Positions 8,283-15,533 of a stretch of DNA of 64,000 nt are shown here, piece by piece. A model generated the notes under the pieces. It ran no database searches. It was not told where the DNA came from and saw nothing but the letters and a program-made list of their open reading frames with translations. Position numbers and translations under genes: made by a program. This DNA comes from Massilia eburnea (GTDB lineage: Bacteria > Pseudomonadota > Gammaproteobacteria > Burkholderiales > Burkholderiaceae_D), in contig NZ_WNKX01000002.1 in NCBI RefSeq assembly GCF_009720745.1, positions 62,001 to 126,000 on the forward strand. The letters run 5' to 3'. Every line of letters starts with the position of its first letter. Position 1 is the stretch's first letter.

Positions 8283-9199
8283 ACGAAGCCGAACTGCAAG
8301 CCTGGGTCGATGGCCGCCTGCCCTCGGATCGGCAAGCTGCGGTGGATCGCTACCTGGCCGAACACCCTGCCGAAGCCGCGCGCCTGCATGCCTACCGCGA
8401 GCAGAATGCTGCGCTGCACGCCTTGTTCGACGACACGCTGGACGCCCCCATTCCCGAGGTACTCCATCCGCCGCGCGCGGGCGCGCCATCCGCCCCCGCC
8501 GCGACGCCAGGCAGCGCTGGCGCCTGGAGCGTAGGCACGGCCGACGCTGGCGCGGAATCCCTGATCGATGCGCCTCCCGTTCCCGCTTCGGCCGGCAGCG
8601 CGGCCGGCCACGCGCCTGCATGGCCTGTGCCAGCCTGGCGCCGCATGGCTGCCATGGTGGCGGTAGCCGTCGGCGCGGGACTGGTCGGCGGCACCGCCGG
8701 CTGGACGCTGCGCGGCGCCGGCGCGGATAGCGGCGCCAGCCTGGCCGCCAACGCCCTCCCGCAATCCCTGGCCGCACTGCCGCGCCAGGCGGCCATTGCC
8801 CACGCCGTCTACACGCCCGAAGTAAAGCATCCAGTGGAAGTCGGCGCCGACCAGCAGCAGCATCTGGTGGCCTGGCTCTCCAAACGCCTGGGCAAGCAAC
8901 TGCGGCCGCCGCAACTGGCGAAACAAGGCTACGAACTGGTGGGAGGCAGGCTGCTGCCGGGCGATACCGGTCCGGTAGCGCAATTCATGTACGCCGACGC
9001 CAGCGGCCAGCGCATGACGCTTTACGTCAGCTCCGGACAAAAGCAGAACCGCGACACGGGCTTCCGTTTCGCGCAGGAGGGCAATGTGGGAGTGTTCTAC
9101 TGGATCGACGGCAGCTTCGGCTATGCGCTGTCGGCTGCCGTCGGCAAGAAGGAGCTGTCGCAGATCGCCACGGCGGTCTACGAACAGCTGCAGCCTTAA
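8279..9199 (+). CDS. Transmembrane anti-sigma factor
   Basis: The 306-aa protein starts with a short anti-sigma-like N-terminus (EAELQAWVDGRLPSDRQAAVDRYL). A Pro/Ala-rich linker and one membrane segment follow (MAAMVAVAVGAGLVGGTAGW, about residues 122-141). The remaining 160 residues are a folded periplasmic domain (MTLYVSSGQKQN, FYWIDGSFGYALSA) seen in proteobacterial anti-sigma factors of this type. Co-translation with the ECF gene (ATGA) supports the role: it should hold the sigma factor at the membrane until a signal arrives. No zinc-binding HxxxCxxC motif is present, so it is not a ZAS-type factor. Confidence 0.85.
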   Translation: MNEAELQAWVDGRLPSDRQAAVDRYLAEHPAEAARLHAYREQNAALHALFDDTLDAPIPEVLHPPRAGAPSAPAATPGSAGAWSVGTADAGAESLIDAPPVPASAGSAAGHAPAWPVPAWRRMAAMVAVAVGAGLVGGTAGWTLRGAGADSGASLAANALPQSLAALPRQAAIAHAVYTPEVKHPVEVGADQQQHLVAWLSKRLGKQLRPPQLAKQGYELVGGRLLPGDTGPVAQFMYADASGQRMTLYVSSGQKQNRDTGFRFAQEGNVGVFYWIDGSFGYALSAAVGKKELSQIATAVYEQLQP

Positions 9200-9693
9200 T
9201 TCGGCATGCGGCGGCCGGCTTCAGTGATACGGTTACGCATCACTTCCGGTGCTGCAGGCCCTGGCGCGAACATATAGTCCTCGTCATTGATGGCCAGGCC
9301 ACTGTTGGCGTCGACGAGAACCTGGTCGGCCGGTTTGCCGGTTTCGCGGCTCACCACCAGCAAGCTGGCGCCTTCCGGCGACAGGTGCTCATTCCCCCAG
9401 GCAATGAAAGCCAGCAGCACAGGTTTGAAGTCGCGCCCAGCCTTGGTCAGGATGTACTCATAGCGTGGCGGACGGGTGCTGTACTGGCGGCGCTCCATCA
9501 GGCCGCCCTCCACCAGACCGGCCAGGCGGCGGGTCAGCATGTTCGGCGCGATCTTCAGGCTCTTCTCAAATTCATCGAAGCGGGTCAGGCCATAGAACGC
9601 ATCACGCAGAATCAGGATGCTCCACCACTCGCCCACCTTGCCGAGGCTACGCGCAATCGGGCAAGGCATTTGGCCAAAGTCGGTATGTTTCAT
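9196..9693 (-). CDS. HxlR-family winged-helix transcriptional regulator
   Basis: The 165-aa protein has the HxlR core. CPIARSLGKVGEWWSILILRDAFYG carries the conserved Cys and Trp residues, FEKSLKIAPNMLTRRLAGLVEGGLMERR is the recognition helix, and YSTRPPRYEYILTKAG is the wing. A C-terminal extension of about 60 residues follows. The stop codons of this gene and of the convergent anti-sigma gene overlap. No obvious regulated partner lies next to it; the divergent neighbour is the response regulator at 9925. Confidence 0.88.
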   Translation of the reverse strand: MKHTDFGQMPCPIARSLGKVGEWWSILILRDAFYGLTRFDEFEKSLKIAPNMLTRRLAGLVEGGLMERRQYSTRPPRYEYILTKAGRDFKPVLLAFIAWGNEHLSPEGASLLVVSRETGKPADQVLVDANSGLAINDEDYMFAPGPAAPEVMRNRITEAGRRMPN

Positions 9694-9924
9694 GTTAGCT
9701 CCTAGTCGGTTGGATCGTCTGGTTTAACCAGTTGAATGCTTCAGTCTCCATTGAACATCGAAAACACCCTCAAAAGACTCACCAAAAATCACTCTTGCAA
9801 GGGACGTAGCTATCTTCTTTCCATTCTGCGTTGTTGCGGCGCACACAATGTTTGCCGGAAGCGAAAATTCCTTTGCCAGATGTGAAATGCGCAACTTTTT
9901 TTGAAACATGGGCATAATGAACTC

Positions 9925-10692
9925 ATGTACCTGACCAGCGACGCCCAAGTGCGAAATATCCTCGTCGTGGATGATTCCGCGTTCGAGCAGCGCATGCTTG
10001 TGGATTTATTGAGCGAAATGCCCTACCGGGTGTCGGTGGCCTTCAATGGCGAACAGGGATACCAGTTGGCGCTGACCGGCCAGCCGGACTTGATCCTGCT
10101 CGACGTGCGCATGCCGAATATGGATGGCTATACCTGCTGCAGGCTGCTCAAGGCGAACCCGGCGACGCGCGATATCCCCATCATTTTCCTGAGCGGCACC
10201 GAGGCGGTGGAAGACCGCATCATGGGCCTGCAGCTGGGCGGGGTTGATTTCGTCAGCAAGCCCTTCACGCCGGGAGAACTGGCGGCACGCATCCACGTGC
10301 ACCTGAACTTGATGAAACGGCCGGCGCAGGAAGCAGCCGGGGCTGAAGTGATCGATACCGATTCAGTCATCGTGAACGCAGCCAAGCGCCTGATCTACGA
10401 CAACCTGGCCGCCCTGCCCGGCCTGGCCGAAATTGCCGCCAGCGTGGGCACCTATCGCGAAAAACTGAACCAGCTGTTTCGTACCCACACCGGCATGACG
10501 GTGTTTGCCTATATCCGCGAAGCGCGCATCCAGCGCGGCATCCAGCTGCTGCGCGATACCGACATGGATGTGCAGGACATCGCGCTGCTGCTGGGCTTTG
10601 CCAATGCCGGCAATTTCGCCACCGCCTTCCGCGAGCGGATGGGCACTACCCCCAGCAGCTACCGCGCCTCAATCCTTAAAACTTGTGATTGA
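9925..10692 (+). CDS. Response regulator with AraC-type DNA-binding domain
   Basis: Residues up to about 120 are a receiver: RNILVVDDSAFEQR has the acidic pair, LILLDVRMPNMDGY the phosphoacceptor, IIFLSG the Ser and FVSKPFTPGE the Lys. The C-terminal 110 residues are an AraC helix-turn-helix pair (LAEIAASVGTYREKLNQLFR and VQDIALLLGFANAGNFATAFRE). No kinase gene lies beside it, so it is an orphan regulator. I chose the ATG at 9925; a TTG at 9901 in the same frame is possible, and neither has a good Shine-Dalgarno site. It converges with the TonB receptor, overlapping it by 17 bp. Confidence 0.88.
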   Translation: MYLTSDAQVRNILVVDDSAFEQRMLVDLLSEMPYRVSVAFNGEQGYQLALTGQPDLILLDVRMPNMDGYTCCRLLKANPATRDIPIIFLSGTEAVEDRIMGLQLGGVDFVSKPFTPGELAARIHVHLNLMKRPAQEAAGAEVIDTDSVIVNAAKRLIYDNLAALPGLAEIAASVGTYREKLNQLFRTHTGMTVFAYIREARIQRGIQLLRDTDMDVQDIALLLGFANAGNFATAFRERMGTTPSSYRASILKTCD

Positions 10693-13237
10693 GTTTGACT
10701 GACGCGAAGCGGCCGCGCGGGTCGCCTTGCGTGTAGTCGACGAGGGCGAACGAGCTATCCCACGAAGGCTTGCGATCGAAGGCATTGGCCACGATCAGGT
10801 TCACGCTGGTAGCGGCGTTGAACTTGTAGCCTACGTTCAGGTCCACGGTGGCGAACGGCTTCACGCGCTCGCCGGGCCGGGTAGTCTGCTCGTAGCCGTC
10901 CACATAATTCCAGGCGACGTTGGTGTTCCACTGGCCCAGCTCCCAGGTAGCGCTGGTGGTGCCGCGCCATTTCGGGATGGAGCCGAAGTAGTTGGTGCCG
11001 GCGCCATTGGTCAGCGGCTCGCCAGGCGACAGCGGCTGTTCGTACTTGAACACGCGGCTCAATTGCGCGTTCAGGGTCACGCTGCCGTAGGCGGTTTTCG
11101 CCAGCTTGTGGCGCAGGTCCAGGTCGATGCCGCTCACCACGCGCTCGCCCTGGTTGGCGTACTGGCGGTACAGCGTCAGGATGCGGCCCTGGGCATCGCG
11201 CACGACTTTCTCGGGATGGGCCGCTTCGTTGGCCAGGATGGTGTCGGTGCTTTCGGTATCGATCACGCCCTTGGTGCGAATGTGATAGAAGTCCACGCCC
11301 ACGCTGCTGTTGGCCGACGGCGACACCACGAAGCCCAGGTTGAAGTTGTTGGAACGCTCAGGCGACAACTGGCTGTTGGCGATCGTGATGTTGGTGATGC
11401 CGCGCGGCTGGCTTGGCGTGACCGGGTCTTTCGCATCGATCACGGAGCCGTAGCTGACCGAAGTCGAGTTGGTGATCTCCGGCAGCGACGGTGCGCGGAA
11501 GCCGCGCGACACCGTGCCGCGCACCAGCAGCCACGGGGCGGCCTGGTAACGCACGCTGGCTTTCGGCGAGAAGGCGGAGCCGAAGTCGCTGTATTTGTCG
11601 GCGCGGCCGGCCAGGTTGAGCGTCAGGTCTTGCAGCACCGGCACGTTGAATTCGGCGAAGCCAGCGGCCACTTCGCGCTTGCCCTTGATGATGTTGATCG
11701 CAGGACGCAGTTCGGTACCCGACAGCACGGCGGTCGAGGTGTTGGAATTCATTTCTTCCTGGCGCCACTGGCCACCGAAGGCGAAGCCCAGCGCGCCGGC
11801 CGGCAGCCGTGCCAGTTCTTTGGAGGCGTTGAAGTCGGCCACTGTCAGCGTCGATTCCGCTGGGCGCAAGGTCGACAGGCGCAGGCGGTTGCGGACCTCT
11901 TCGCTGTTCTTCGACTGGTCGGCGAAGTTGTAGCTGCCGTCGGCCAGCACTTTTTCGAAGGCGTAGCGGTTGACGAAGTTCTGCACGGTTTCTTTCAGCT
12001 TGCTGCCGGAACGGGCGACGGATGCGTCATAGTCCCAGCCATTCCAGGAGCCCTTGATGCCGGTCAGCACGCGGAAGAAGTCCACCTTGTCCTGTTTCTG
12101 GCGCGCGCCCAGGTCGAACAGCGTTGCGGTGAATGGCAGCGGCGTGGCGCCCGGGTTGTCCGGATGGCCGACCGGCAGCACCACGCTGATGTTGTCCAGC
12201 TTCTGCTGGGCGTTGTTCCAGGCGCGCAGGCCGCTGCCCACGGTCAGTGGGGCGCCGAACGTCTGCTCGGCCCAGGAGTAACCGTACAGGCCTTCTGCAT
12301 AGGCTTCGGTGTCTTCATTGAGTTTCAGGGTGCCGCGCAGCGAGGTGTGCACGCGCTCCACGCCCGGAATCAGGGTGCGGAATTCGGCAGGGTTGAAGGC
12401 CAGCACCTGGCCGCTCTTGCCCGGCGTGATATCGCCGTAATTCTGCACTTGCAGCGGCCCTTGAACGCCGCCGAGCTGTCTGGTCGGATCGGAGGTGCCG
12501 TAGTAATTCGTTGGCGTCCACGCCAGCGTGCCATTGGCATTGCCGCGGAAGTCGCTGCCGCGCAGGTAGGACACATCGCTTTGCTGCAGCTTGTCGCGCT
12601 TCAGCGCATCGAGCGAAAACACCACGCTCCAGCCCTGGTCATCCAGGCTGCCAAAGCCTGTCTGCAGCGACGCGCTGCGTTCCAGCTGGCCGGTGCCCTC
12701 GGTGGAAGAACCCACTTGCGCACTGACCTCGGTACCCTTGAATTCCTTGTACAGGATGATGTTGACCACACCCGCCACCGCATCCGAACCGTAGACCGAC
12801 GATGCGCCATCTTTCAGCACCTCGATGCGCTGTACCGCCGCCAGCGGCAGCGAATTCAAGTCGACGAAGACTTCCTGCAATTCCTGCGCAGTCGCGTAAG
12901 GCGACACGCGCTTGCCGTTCACCAGGATCAAGGTGTTCTTCTGGCCCAAGCCGCGCAGCGACAAGCCCGCCGTGCCTGCGGAGAAGCTGCCAGTGTATTG
13001 CTCGTTGTAGCTATTGCCGCTGTTGGCGGAGATGGAACGCAGCACATCGGCCACGGTAGTCTTGCCGGTAGCCGCGAGTTCCTTGGCGCTCAGCACCTGT
13101 ACGGCGCTGGCGCCTTCTTTTTGCGAGGTGCGGATATTCGAGCCGGTAACCACCACGCGGGCCAGTTCTTCTTCGGCTTGGGCGAATTGCGGGAAAGCGG
13201 CCGCGATGGCCAGGGTGATGCTGAGAGGCTTGATCAT
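10676..13237 (-). CDS. TonB-dependent outer-membrane receptor, preceded by a leader ORF
   Basis: The 853-aa protein has a signal peptide (ITLAIAAAFPQFAQA). A plug domain follows with VVVTGSNIRT, GLSLRGLGQKNTLILVNGKRV, VQRIEVLKDGASSVYGSDAVAGVVNIIL and then a long beta-barrel. It ends in a C-terminal Phe (SVKLNHKF), as expected for an outer-membrane barrel. It should import a scarce ligand with energy from TonB; the substrate cannot be read from sequence. AAGGAAG precedes the ATG. The 158 bases upstream contain a 24-codon leader ORF and a candidate promoter, so expression may be controlled by attenuation. Confidence 0.93.
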   Translation of the reverse strand: MIKPLSITLAIAAAFPQFAQAEEELARVVVTGSNIRTSQKEGASAVQVLSAKELAATGKTTVADVLRSISANSGNSYNEQYTGSFSAGTAGLSLRGLGQKNTLILVNGKRVSPYATAQELQEVFVDLNSLPLAAVQRIEVLKDGASSVYGSDAVAGVVNIILYKEFKGTEVSAQVGSSTEGTGQLERSASLQTGFGSLDDQGWSVVFSLDALKRDKLQQSDVSYLRGSDFRGNANGTLAWTPTNYYGTSDPTRQLGGVQGPLQVQNYGDITPGKSGQVLAFNPAEFRTLIPGVERVHTSLRGTLKLNEDTEAYAEGLYGYSWAEQTFGAPLTVGSGLRAWNNAQQKLDNISVVLPVGHPDNPGATPLPFTATLFDLGARQKQDKVDFFRVLTGIKGSWNGWDYDASVARSGSKLKETVQNFVNRYAFEKVLADGSYNFADQSKNSEEVRNRLRLSTLRPAESTLTVADFNASKELARLPAGALGFAFGGQWRQEEMNSNTSTAVLSGTELRPAINIIKGKREVAAGFAEFNVPVLQDLTLNLAGRADKYSDFGSAFSPKASVRYQAAPWLLVRGTVSRGFRAPSLPEITNSTSVSYGSVIDAKDPVTPSQPRGITNITIANSQLSPERSNNFNLGFVVSPSANSSVGVDFYHIRTKGVIDTESTDTILANEAAHPEKVVRDAQGRILTLYRQYANQGERVVSGIDLDLRHKLAKTAYGSVTLNAQLSRVFKYEQPLSPGEPLTNGAGTNYFGSIPKWRGTTSATWELGQWNTNVAWNYVDGYEQTTRPGERVKPFATVDLNVGYKFNAATSVNLIVANAFDRKPSWDSSFALVDYTQGDPRGRFASVKLNHKF

Positions 13238-13320
13238 GTTCTTCCTTTTGGGTGTGCAGCGCCCTGCCCTGCCTTGTGGGCGGGTTCGGGCAAAACGGTA
13301 TTACGGGGATTTGCAGAGGC

Positions 13321-13395
13321 TTAGCAGCGACGCATGTGCTGCGCCATGCAGCTCATGGTGATGGTGTGGCGGTGTTGTAGGACTCGCGTTTTCAT
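13321..13395 (-). CDS. Candidate 24-aa His/Met/Cys-rich leader peptide
   Basis: A 24-codon ORF opens with ATGAAAACGCG and ends TGC-TAA, 83 bases before the TonB receptor start. The peptide begins MKTRVLQ, continues with RHTITMSCMAQHM and ends RRC, giving three His, four Met (counting the first) and two Cys. The last sense codon is Cys. A TATAGT box at 13402-13407 puts the expected transcription start on or next to the ATG, so the ORF may be translated from a leaderless mRNA. Translation of it could control the downstream receptor. This is inferred from position and composition; there is no conservation evidence here. Confidence 0.5.
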   Translation of the reverse strand: MKTRVLQHRHTITMSCMAQHMRRC

Positions 13396-13401
13396 GAGGC
13401 A

Positions 13402-13429
13402 ACTATAAGGCCACCATTTCATTTCTGAA
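13402..13429 (-). promoter_or_regulatory. Candidate promoter of leader ORF and TonB receptor
   Basis: On the minus strand TATAGT (13407-13402) is preceded, after a 16-base spacer, by TTCAGA (13429-13424), which matches the -35 consensus at four of six positions. The first transcribed base would fall at about 13395, the A of the leader ATG. This is a pattern match only. Confidence 0.4.
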
Positions 13430-13446
13430 ACGAATTAAATTTCAGA
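13424..13446. promoter_or_regulatory. Inverted repeat TCTGAAA-N9-TTTCAGA
   Basis: Two perfect 7-base arms separated by nine AT-rich bases overlap the proposed -35 element of the TonB receptor promoter. The geometry suits a dimeric regulator such as a LysR-type protein, but the regulator is unknown. Confidence 0.4.
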
Positions 13447-13467
13447 CGCATATGCAATTTGGATATA

Positions 13468-13483
13468 TAGACATGGCTGTCTA
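13468..13483. promoter_or_regulatory. BlaI-like operator 1 (TAGACA-N4-TGTCTA)
   Basis: The 16-base site TAGACATGGCTGTCTA has perfect 6-base arms. It lies 83 bases before blaI and shares its half-site with the second palindrome at 13520, which suggests one dimeric repressor binds both. BlaI/MecI/CopY proteins usually bind such short dyads and often autoregulate. Confidence 0.55.
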
Positions 13484-13519
13484 CATTTCGCCACAGGGAA
13501 AGCGGCAAAGTATACAACT

Positions 13520-13531
13520 CTGTCTAGACAG
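13520..13531. promoter_or_regulatory. BlaI-like operator 2 (CTGTCTAGACAG)
   Basis: This is a perfect 12-base palindrome 35 bases before the blaI ATG. It repeats the TGTCTA/TAGACA half-sites of operator 1 and is followed by TATTCT, a possible -10 box. Occupancy here would block transcription of the blaI-M56 cluster. Confidence 0.55.
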
Positions 13532-13565
13532 GCTATTCTAGTCAAAACGTTACAAGGAAATAAAC

Positions 13566-13949
13566 ATGGCTAGCATTCCGAAACCAACCCCAGCCGAGCT
13601 GGAACTGCTGCAAGCGATCTGGCCGCTTGGCTCTGCCACTGCCAAACAAGTACATGAGGCCATGCTGGCCGAGAAGCCGGATCTTGCTTACGGCGCCGTG
13701 CTGCGCCTGATGCAGATCATGCATGGCAAGGGCTTGCTGATCCGCGACGAGAGCCAGCGCTCCCACGTCTACGCCGCCGCCGTGGCGCGCGAGGCGATGC
13801 AGGGCAATATGCTGCAAGACCTGCTGCAGCGCGCCTTCGCCGGTTCCGCCAAGGCGCTGGTGCTGGCGGCGCTGAAAAGCGGCATCTCGAAAAAGGAACG
13901 CGCCGAAATCGAAGAACTGCTGAAGCAGGAGGACAAGCCGAATGAATAA
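13566..13949 (+). CDS. BlaI/MecI/CopY-family repressor
   Basis: The 127-aa winged-helix protein starts with PTPAELELLQAIWPLGSATAKQVHEAM. It continues with YGAVLRLMQIMHGKGLLIRDESQRSHVYAAAV, the family pattern, and has the C-terminal dimerisation helices. BlaI repressors are released when a partner M56 metallopeptidase triggers their cleavage. Here the M56 gene overlaps it by 8 bp, and two palindromes with the same half-site lie upstream, so autoregulation is likely. No beta-lactamase gene is present in the window. Confidence 0.92.
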   Translation: MASIPKPTPAELELLQAIWPLGSATAKQVHEAMLAEKPDLAYGAVLRLMQIMHGKGLLIRDESQRSHVYAAAVAREAMQGNMLQDLLQRAFAGSAKALVLAALKSGISKKERAEIEELLKQEDKPNE

Positions 13950-15189
13950 CATCATCAACGCCGCCGGCTGGACCCTGATCCACTTCCTGTGGCAAGGCGC
14001 GCTGGTGGGCATCGCCACCGCCGCCCTGCTGCGCATGATGCGCGGCGCCAGTCCCGGCTCACGCTATACGGTGGCCTGCCTGGCGCTGCTGGCATGCCTG
14101 CTGTGGCCCGCCTATGAATTCGCCGACGCGCTGCAAGCGCCGGGCCGCTCCTGGCAAGCCTTGCTCGCAGCACCCAGTAACGAAGCTGTTGCGAACAGTG
14201 AGCTCCTGACCAATATCGACAATCGTCTGCCGCTGCTGGTCAGCGCCTGGCTCGCCGGCGTCTGCGCACTGGCGCTGCGCAGCGCATTCGGCCTGGCCTG
14301 GATCGCCCGCACGCGCCGCACCGGCGGACGCAATGCACACTGGCAGCAGCGCTTGTCGCATATGGCGACGCGCCTCGGCATCCGCCGCGCGGTATCGCTG
14401 CGCATCGTTGAAGCGCTGGCCAGCCCGATTACCGCGGGCTGGTGGCGCCCCGTTGTCCTGATGCCGGCGGCACTGGTGGCGCGCATGCCGCCGGAACTGC
14501 TGGAAGCCCTGCTGGCGCATGAACTGGCCCACGTACGGCGCCACGACTTCCTGGTGAACCTGCTGCAGAACGTAATCGAGACACTGCTGTTCTACCATCC
14601 GGCCGTGTGGTGGCTGTCGCGCCGCATCCGCCATGAACGCGAACTGGTGGCCGACGCGATCGCCGCCGACATGACGGGTGAGCCGCGCCGCCTGGCACTG
14701 GCCCTGTCGGAGCTGGAAAAAATGCAGTTCGCCAAGCAGCGGCTGGCTCTCGCGGCCGACGGTGGCGACCTGACGCAGCGCATCCGCCAGCTGGTGGTGC
14801 CGCAGCAGCAACGCGGCAACTGGAAAGCCTTGCTGGCCGTCCTGGGCGTAGCCGCAGCCTGCCTCGCCGGCTATGCCAATGCCCGCGTCGAGACGGCTAG
14901 CACGCCTGCGGCGCGCACGCAGGCAGTCGTCGACTTCCGCAGCTGTTCCAAGCCGCAGTGGCCAACTGAAGACTTGCGTGCGGAGCACACCGGCACCGTA
15001 ACGCTGTCATTCAACATCGATGAAAAAGGCGGCGTCGCTGGTTCCAGGGTCGTTCATTCCAGCGGACATCCTGGCCTCGACCAGGCAGCACAAACCGGCA
15101 TCTCCCAGTGCCACTTCGTCCCTGCCAAGGTGCGCGGCAAGCCCGTCTCGACCTGGCAGCAAATGCAGTACGTATGGACCCTCGAATAA
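13942..15189 (+). CDS. M56-family membrane metallopeptidase fused to a TonB C-terminal domain
   Basis: The 415-aa protein begins with BlaR1-type membrane helices (LIHFLWQGALVGIATAALL and others). The zinc motif HELAH is near residue 193, inside LLAHELAHVRRHDFLVN, and a downstream Glu (RHERELVADAIA) suits the third ligand. A last membrane helix (ALLAVLGVAAACLAGYANA) leads to a TonB_C-like domain of about 90 residues (CSKPQWPTEDLRAEHTGTVTLSFNIDEKG, ending MQYVWTLE). BlaR1 has a penicillin-binding sensor at this position; here a TonB-like fold replaces it. The role as sensor and protease for the BlaI protein is inferred from the overlap with blaI. Confidence 0.88.
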   Translation: MNNIINAAGWTLIHFLWQGALVGIATAALLRMMRGASPGSRYTVACLALLACLLWPAYEFADALQAPGRSWQALLAAPSNEAVANSELLTNIDNRLPLLVSAWLAGVCALALRSAFGLAWIARTRRTGGRNAHWQQRLSHMATRLGIRRAVSLRIVEALASPITAGWWRPVVLMPAALVARMPPELLEALLAHELAHVRRHDFLVNLLQNVIETLLFYHPAVWWLSRRIRHERELVADAIAADMTGEPRRLALALSELEKMQFAKQRLALAADGGDLTQRIRQLVVPQQQRGNWKALLAVLGVAAACLAGYANARVETASTPAARTQAVVDFRSCSKPQWPTEDLRAEHTGTVTLSFNIDEKGGVAGSRVVHSSGHPGLDQAAQTGISQCHFVPAKVRGKPVSTWQQMQYVWTLE

Positions 15190-15202
15190 GGAGACTGAAA
15201 CA

Positions 15203-15529
15203 ATGAAACAACTGAACACGGCAGCGCTGTTCGCCACCCTCGCAATCTGCGGCCACGCCATGGCCGCCGACAAGCCAAGACAACTTACGGTGGACTTTGG
15301 CAGCTGCGCCAAGCCTGAATGGCCGGCAGAAGATTTCAAGGCCCAGCACACCGGCACCGTGAGGCTCGAATTCACCGTCGACAAGGAAGGCGTCGTCAAG
15401 GACTCGGCGATCGTCAAGTCGTCCGGCTATCCCGGCCTGGACGAAGCAGCACGTACTGGCATTGCCAAGTGCCGTTTCAAGAACGGTCCCGGCAAAGCGC
15501 CATTGCAATACGTGTGGACCCTGGAGTAA
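15203..15529 (+). CDS. Secreted stand-alone TonB C-terminal domain protein
   Basis: The 108-aa product has a signal peptide ending GHAMA and then a TonB_C-like domain. That domain is a clear paralogue of the C-terminus of the preceding M56 protein: both share FxSCxKPxWPxED, the HTGTV strand, SSGxPGLDxAAxTGIxxCxF and the end QYVWTLE. It lacks the membrane anchor and Pro-rich spacer of true TonB, so it cannot couple to ExbB/ExbD in the normal way. AAGGAG lies upstream of the ATG, and the gene follows the M56 stop by 13 bases. Confidence 0.85.
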   Translation: MKQLNTAALFATLAICGHAMAADKPRQLTVDFGSCAKPEWPAEDFKAQHTGTVRLEFTVDKEGVVKDSAIVKSSGYPGLDEAARTGIAKCRFKNGPGKAPLQYVWTLE

Positions 15530-15533
15530 TGGC

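Larger units (their letters stand above)
13238..13565. other. Divergent control region between TonB receptor and BlaI cluster
   Basis: This is the only stretch over 300 bases without an ordinary gene. Its left half (13238-13407) is the 5' region of the TonB receptor and contains the leader ORF and a TATAGT box. Its centre (13408-13467) is clearly richer in A and T than its surroundings and holds the inverted repeat TCTGAAA/TTTCAGA. Its right half (13468-13565) carries two palindromes that suit BlaI binding, then the ribosome site ACAAGGAAA of blaI. Confidence 0.7.

Noticed and set aside
10727..13324. 865-codon plus-strand frame opposite the TonB receptor
   Set aside because: It shows no recognisable domain, while the minus strand gives a complete receptor with signal peptide and C-terminal Phe.
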